Below are positions 5,867 to 8,111 of a DNA stretch of 8,111 nucleotides, piece by piece. Location: the NCBI GenBank assembly GCA_003565195.1, contig PXCX01000271.1:1-8111 (forward strand), written 5' to 3'. How positions within the stretch are numbered: the first letter of the stretch is position 1; every line of letters begins with the position of its first letter. Under the pieces are notes generated by a model. That model saw only the letters and a list, made by a program, of their open reading frames with translations. It had not been told where the DNA came from and did no database searches. The translations under genes and the position numbers were made by a program. The DNA is from PVC group bacterium. Lineage in GTDB: Bacteria > Verrucomicrobiota > Kiritimatiellia > CAIKKV01 > PXCX01.

Positions 5867-6898
5867 TTAACGTTGGACGCGGCCGGACGCATCGCCACCG
5901 CTCAATTTTTCAACTTCATCAACCGATACACGGTTGAAATCGCCGCCGATCGAATGCTTGAGACAACTGGCGGCCACCGCGAATTCCAATGCGGCGCGCG
6001 TATCTTTGCCGGTACACAGTCCATAAATCAGACCGCCGGAAAACGCATCGCCGCCGCCGACTCGGTCGACGATGTCGGTGATGTCGTACTTGCGACTGGT
6101 CATGAATTGTTTCCGGTCGTTGATGCAGGCCGACCAGCCGTTGTGATCGGCGCTTTTACTTTCGCGTAACGTGATGGCGATAGTTTTCATGTCCGGATAG
6201 GTTTCCAATACCTTGGCCGTCAGGGCCTCGTATTTGGCCGTATCGAGACTGCCTTTTTCGACATCCACGTCCACTTCGATGCCCAACGATTTCTGACAAT
6301 CTTCCTCGTTGGCGATACCGACATCGACGTATTTAACCAGTTCACCCATGATTTCCGGTGCTTGCTTGCCGTATTTCCAGAGGTTTTTACGGAAATTGAA
6401 GTCGCACGAAACGGTGGCGCCGGCATTGCGCGCTGCCTGAACGGATTCCATTGCCAGATCGGCGGCCGACTGACTTATGGCCGGGGTAATCCCGGTGATA
6501 TGAAACCAGTTGGCGTCACTGAACGTTTTTTTCCAGTCAATCGATCCCGGTTCGGCAATCGCAATTGCCGAGCCGGCACGATCGTAGACCACTTTCGATC
6601 CACGCTGGTTGGCGCCGTTTTCCAGGAAATAGATTCCCATCCGGCCGGCACCGTGTGTAATCAAACCGGTATCGACGCCGAATCGCCGCAACTCGGCGAT
6701 ACAGGCATCGCCAAGATCGTTTTTGGGAAGCACTGTGACCAGCGCCGCATCCAAACCGTAATTTGCCAGCGACACGGCGACATTGGCTTCTCCACCGCCA
6801 AAGGTTGCTTCTAGTGACGGCGATTGAAAGAAACGCTCGAATCCCGGCGCCTTCAGGCGCAGCATAATTTCGCCGAAGGTAACAATTCGTTTAGACAT
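5867..6898 (-). CDS. kdgK: 2-keto-3-deoxygluconate kinase, PfkB family
   Basis: ATP-dependent kinase that phosphorylates 2-keto-3-deoxygluconate (KDG) to KDPG, the substrate of the aldolase encoded just upstream. The 343 residues form a ribokinase-like fold. VTFGEIMLRLKAPG (6-19) and the substrate-binding GGGEANVAVSLANYG (34-48) are at the N-terminus, CDFNFRKNLW (165-174) and GIANEED (194-200) in the middle, and TLRESKSADHNGW (243-255) before the second PfkB signature. That signature, DRVGGGDAFSGGLIYGL (278-294), has D284 as the expected catalytic base and GGGD where many PfkB enzymes have GAGD. The C-terminal SGGDASGRVQR (333-343) is strikingly like annotated KDG kinases of Bacteroidetes and PVC bacteria as I remember them. 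The strong GAGGAG at 6905-6910, 6 nt before the ATG, fixes the start. The function is well supported by fold, motifs and neighbour; specificity for KDG over other sugars is an inference. Confidence 0.88.
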   Translation of the reverse strand: MSKRIVTFGEIMLRLKAPGFERFFQSPSLEATFGGGEANVAVSLANYGLDAALVTVLPKNDLGDACIAELRRFGVDTGLITHGAGRMGIYFLENGANQRGSKVVYDRAGSAIAIAEPGSIDWKKTFSDANWFHITGITPAISQSAADLAMESVQAARNAGATVSCDFNFRKNLWKYGKQAPEIMGELVKYVDVGIANEEDCQKSLGIEVDVDVEKGSLDTAKYEALTAKVLETYPDMKTIAITLRESKSADHNGWSACINDRKQFMTSRKYDITDIVDRVGGGDAFSGGLIYGLCTGKDTRAALEFAVAASCLKHSIGGDFNRVSVDEVEKLSGGDASGRVQR

Positions 6899-6962
6899 GA
6901 TTTTCTCCTCGTTTACAAGTTTTGCGTGTTCATGATCCTGAACCGTTAATCGTGAACCATTT
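6899..6962. other. Spacer between aldolase and kinase genes
   Basis: This 64-nt gap within the sugar-acid block contains the tandem repeat at 6931-6958, a small inverted repeat at 6928-6943 and the kinase ribosome binding site at 6905-6910. I do not see a convincing -10/-35 pair in it, so the kinase is probably read through from the aldolase gene. Confidence 0.5.
6931..6958 (-). repeat. Imperfect 14-nt tandem repeat with overlapping inverted repeat
   Basis: The minus strand carries GGTTCACGATTAAC followed directly by GGTTCAGGATCATG, a head-to-tail pair matching at 10 of 14 positions. The second unit also forms GTTCA-6 nt-TGAAC (6928-6943), a possible 5-bp hairpin. It is too small to be a terminator and has no T-run. 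It could be a protein-binding site or an RNA element that tunes kinase expression; chance is also possible. Confidence 0.35.
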
Positions 6963-7928
6963 CTATTTCTTCTGCAATAAATGAATCGCGAATCCGCCGG
7001 TTTCTTCTTTTAGATAGACGGCAACCAGATTACCGCCGCTATCTTCCTTGGCCGTATCCATGGCTACGGCGATCCCGTTGCGTTCCAGCCAGGCGATGGC
7101 GCGCGTGATGCTGTTGGTCGCAATCGCGACATGTCCGTTGGTGCCCAAACCCTGGCTTTTGTTGACCTCGAACCCTTTGCCGGCGAAGTTGGAACTGTTG
7201 CCTTCTTTCAAGGGCAGATTGAACATTCCGGAAAGCGTTTTGGCCAGCTTAAGCGAAGTATCGGCATCCGGCGCATTAACGCCCACATGGGCCAGTTCGA
7301 AACCGAGCATGACATCCACGGCTTCGCGGGTTAGGGCACTGATCTTGTCGAATTGGCCGGCTTTAATCATGTCGTCCTTGACCATCCAGCTTCCGCCACA
7401 GGCCAGCGTTTTGGGGAACATCAAATATTCGACCAGGTTGGCAGCGCTTACGCCGCCGGTGGGAATGAATTTCACCATGCCGTATGGTGCGCTCATGGCT
7501 TTCAGTGAAGCTACGCCGCCGAAGGTTCCGGCCGGAAAAAATTTAAGGACATTGAGATCCAGTTCCAAGGCAGCCTGGATGTCGGTTGGTGTGGCAACGC
7601 CCGGTGTGACCGGAACTCGATTGGCCTGGCAGTGTTTGACTACCGTCGCGCTCAGCCCGGGTGTGACGACGAACTTGACCCCGGCCTGGATGGCCCGGTC
7701 GGCTTGCTCGGTCGTCAAAACCGTGCCGGCGCCGACCAGCATGTCGGGGACTTCCTTGACAATGTTGCGGATGGCCTGTTCGGCGGCCTCGGTTCGGAAC
7801 GTTATTTCGGCGATCGGTAGGCCGCCGGCTTTCAAGGCGTTGGCCAGCGGTACGGCATCGGTGGCGTTATCGATTTTTACGACCGGGACAATCCCGAGTT
7901 CGTGAATTGTGTTGAGGACTTTATCCAT
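6963..7928 (-). CDS. KDPG/KHG aldolase fused to a C-terminal glyoxalase-like (VOC) domain
   Basis: A 321-residue cytosolic protein with two parts. Residues 1-208 are a class I aldolase that splits KDPG into pyruvate and glyceraldehyde-3-phosphate. They show VPVVKI (14-19), EITFRT (41-46) with E41, GAGTVLT (66-72), VTPG (88-91), LKFFPAG (128-134) with Schiff-base Lys129, FIPTGGVS (154-161) and ACGGSWMV (176-183). Residues about 210-321 are an added half: FELAHVGVN (210-218), FAGKGFEVNKS (248-258), LGTNGHVAIATNS (261-273) and ETGGFAIHLLQKK (309-321). This reads as two beta-alpha-beta modules of the glyoxalase/VOC fold, with H214, E254, H266 and H316 at the places where metal ligands usually sit. 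Single-domain Eda proteins are about 210 residues. Similar long forms occur in other bacteria as I recall, but the role of the tail is unknown to me. AAGGAG at 7937-7942 overlaps the preceding stop (TAAGGAG), 8 nt before the ATG. Strictly speaking it could also act on 4-hydroxy-2-oxoglutarate. Confidence 0.88.
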   Translation of the reverse strand: MDKVLNTIHELGIVPVVKIDNATDAVPLANALKAGGLPIAEITFRTEAAEQAIRNIVKEVPDMLVGAGTVLTTEQADRAIQAGVKFVVTPGLSATVVKHCQANRVPVTPGVATPTDIQAALELDLNVLKFFPAGTFGGVASLKAMSAPYGMVKFIPTGGVSAANLVEYLMFPKTLACGGSWMVKDDMIKAGQFDKISALTREAVDVMLGFELAHVGVNAPDADTSLKLAKTLSGMFNLPLKEGNSSNFAGKGFEVNKSQGLGTNGHVAIATNSITRAIAWLERNGIAVAMDTAKEDSGGNLVAVYLKEETGGFAIHLLQKK

Positions 7929-7936
7929 GACGTTTT

Positions 7937-7942
7937 CTCCTT
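7937..7942 (-). promoter_or_regulatory. Ribosome binding site of the aldolase gene, overlapping the upstream stop codon
   Basis: The minus strand reads TTATAAGGAGAAAACGTCATG. The TAA stop of the hydroxyacid dehydrogenase shares its two A residues with AAGGAG, 8 nt ahead of the aldolase ATG. A ribosome terminating on the first gene would sit on the binding site of the second, so the two are very probably co-transcribed and possibly coupled in translation. Confidence 0.75.
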
Positions 7943-8111
7943 ATAATTTGTTGACTGGATAATTGGGTTTGCCACCGGTTAATACGGCTTTGACGTTTTC
8001 GGCAGCTTTGGTTTTGAGTTCCTTCAGCGATTCCTCGGTGTAAAAACCGGTATGCCCCGAGGCGGTCAGGTTTTCCAGTTGCAGCAACGGATTATCGCGG
8101 GTTACCGGCTC
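7941..8111 (-). CDS. D-isomer-specific 2-hydroxyacid dehydrogenase, C-terminal end only
   Basis: An open minus-strand frame enters at base 8111 and ends at TAA 7943-7941, giving the last 56 residues of a longer protein. It reads EPVTRDNPLLQLENLTASGH and then TGFYTEESLKEL, followed by AAENVKAVLTGGKPN and a VN close to the end. This is the standard C-terminus of NAD-dependent D-2-hydroxyacid dehydrogenases (SerA/GyaR/LdhD type): an E-P-x(5)-PLL segment, the catalytic His in the loop usually written TPH(I/T) (here ASGHTGFYT, His at residue 20 of the fragment), then the long helix AAENV and a G-G-x-P-x-x-x-V-N tail. The substrate cannot be told from this end, and most of the NAD-binding domain is outside the window. 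It lies 12 nt before the aldolase gene, so it belongs to the sugar-acid block, perhaps reducing a keto-acid intermediate. Confidence 0.85.
   Translation of the reverse strand, partial: EPVTRDNPLLQLENLTASGHTGFYTEESLKELKTKAAENVKAVLTGGKPNYPVNKL

Noticed and set aside
6362..6814. Plus-strand open frame of 150 codons opposite the KDG kinase gene
   Set aside because: No family features, and it is fully nested in a gene whose catalytic motifs are intact on the other strand.
7048..7905. Long plus-strand open frame of 285 codons antisense to the aldolase gene
   Set aside because: It is low in complexity (Ser, Ala, Thr, Leu rich), has no recognisable domain, and lies wholly opposite a gene with clear motifs; the GC-rich codon bias of the real gene explains it.

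Overview
The window is a densely packed bacterial chromosome segment in which every gene I can support is on the minus strand, so transcription runs from high to low coordinates. GC content is moderately high by eye. Free-standing NusB, FtsY, RibD and RibBA and the Shine-Dalgarno-led short gaps are plainly bacterial. Three traits together make me lean towards the PVC group (Kiritimatiellota, Lentisphaerota or Verrucomicrobiota): a uroporphyrinogen-decarboxylase-like methyltransferase paralogue with an N-terminus starting TPREAV, a Bacteroidetes/PVC-like KDG kinase, and a NusB with an ALQILYRIDLNPEDLE start. That placement is an inference from remembered family flavour, not a search.

Layout in transcription order. 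(1) 8111-7941: the C-terminal end of a D-2-hydroxyacid dehydrogenase. (2) 7928-6963: a KDPG/KHG aldolase fused to a C-terminal glyoxalase-like (VOC) domain. (3) 6898-5867: a PfkB-family 2-keto-3-deoxygluconate kinase. (4) 5775-4681: a Gfo/Idh/MocA oxidoreductase. These four look like a sugar-acid catabolic block: KDG is phosphorylated to KDPG and then cleaved to pyruvate and glyceraldehyde-3-phosphate. (5) 4681-3476: RibBA. (6) 3460-2987: RibH. (7) 2983-2576: NusB. (8) 2570-1656: FtsY. (9) 1656-502: RibD. (10) 365 to beyond base 1: the N-terminus of a URO-D-like protein.

Genes 4 to 9 are separated by at most 15 bases or overlap (TAATG between 4 and 5, TGATG between 8 and 9). They read as one transcription unit that joins a sugar dehydrogenase to three riboflavin genes, an antitermination factor and the SRP receptor. 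RibBA, RibH and RibD supply every enzymatic step from GTP and ribulose-5-phosphate to 6,7-dimethyl-8-ribityllumazine except the dephosphorylation step. Riboflavin synthase (ribE) and the FAD synthetase/flavokinase are not here, and I see no FMN riboswitch in front of ribBA.

Non-coding DNA is limited to three gaps. Positions 366-501 carry a good sigma-70-type promoter for the URO-D-like gene. Positions 5776-5866 carry a weaker candidate promoter and a 13-bp palindrome ahead of the Gfo/Idh gene. Positions 6899-6962 carry a 14-nt imperfect tandem repeat and a small inverted repeat ahead of the kinase gene. I found no tRNA, rRNA, CRISPR array, insertion sequence or clear rho-independent terminator. 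The window is mainly ordinary metabolism and housekeeping. Its most interesting points are the aldolase-VOC fusion, the mixed operon, and several active-site-region substitutions.
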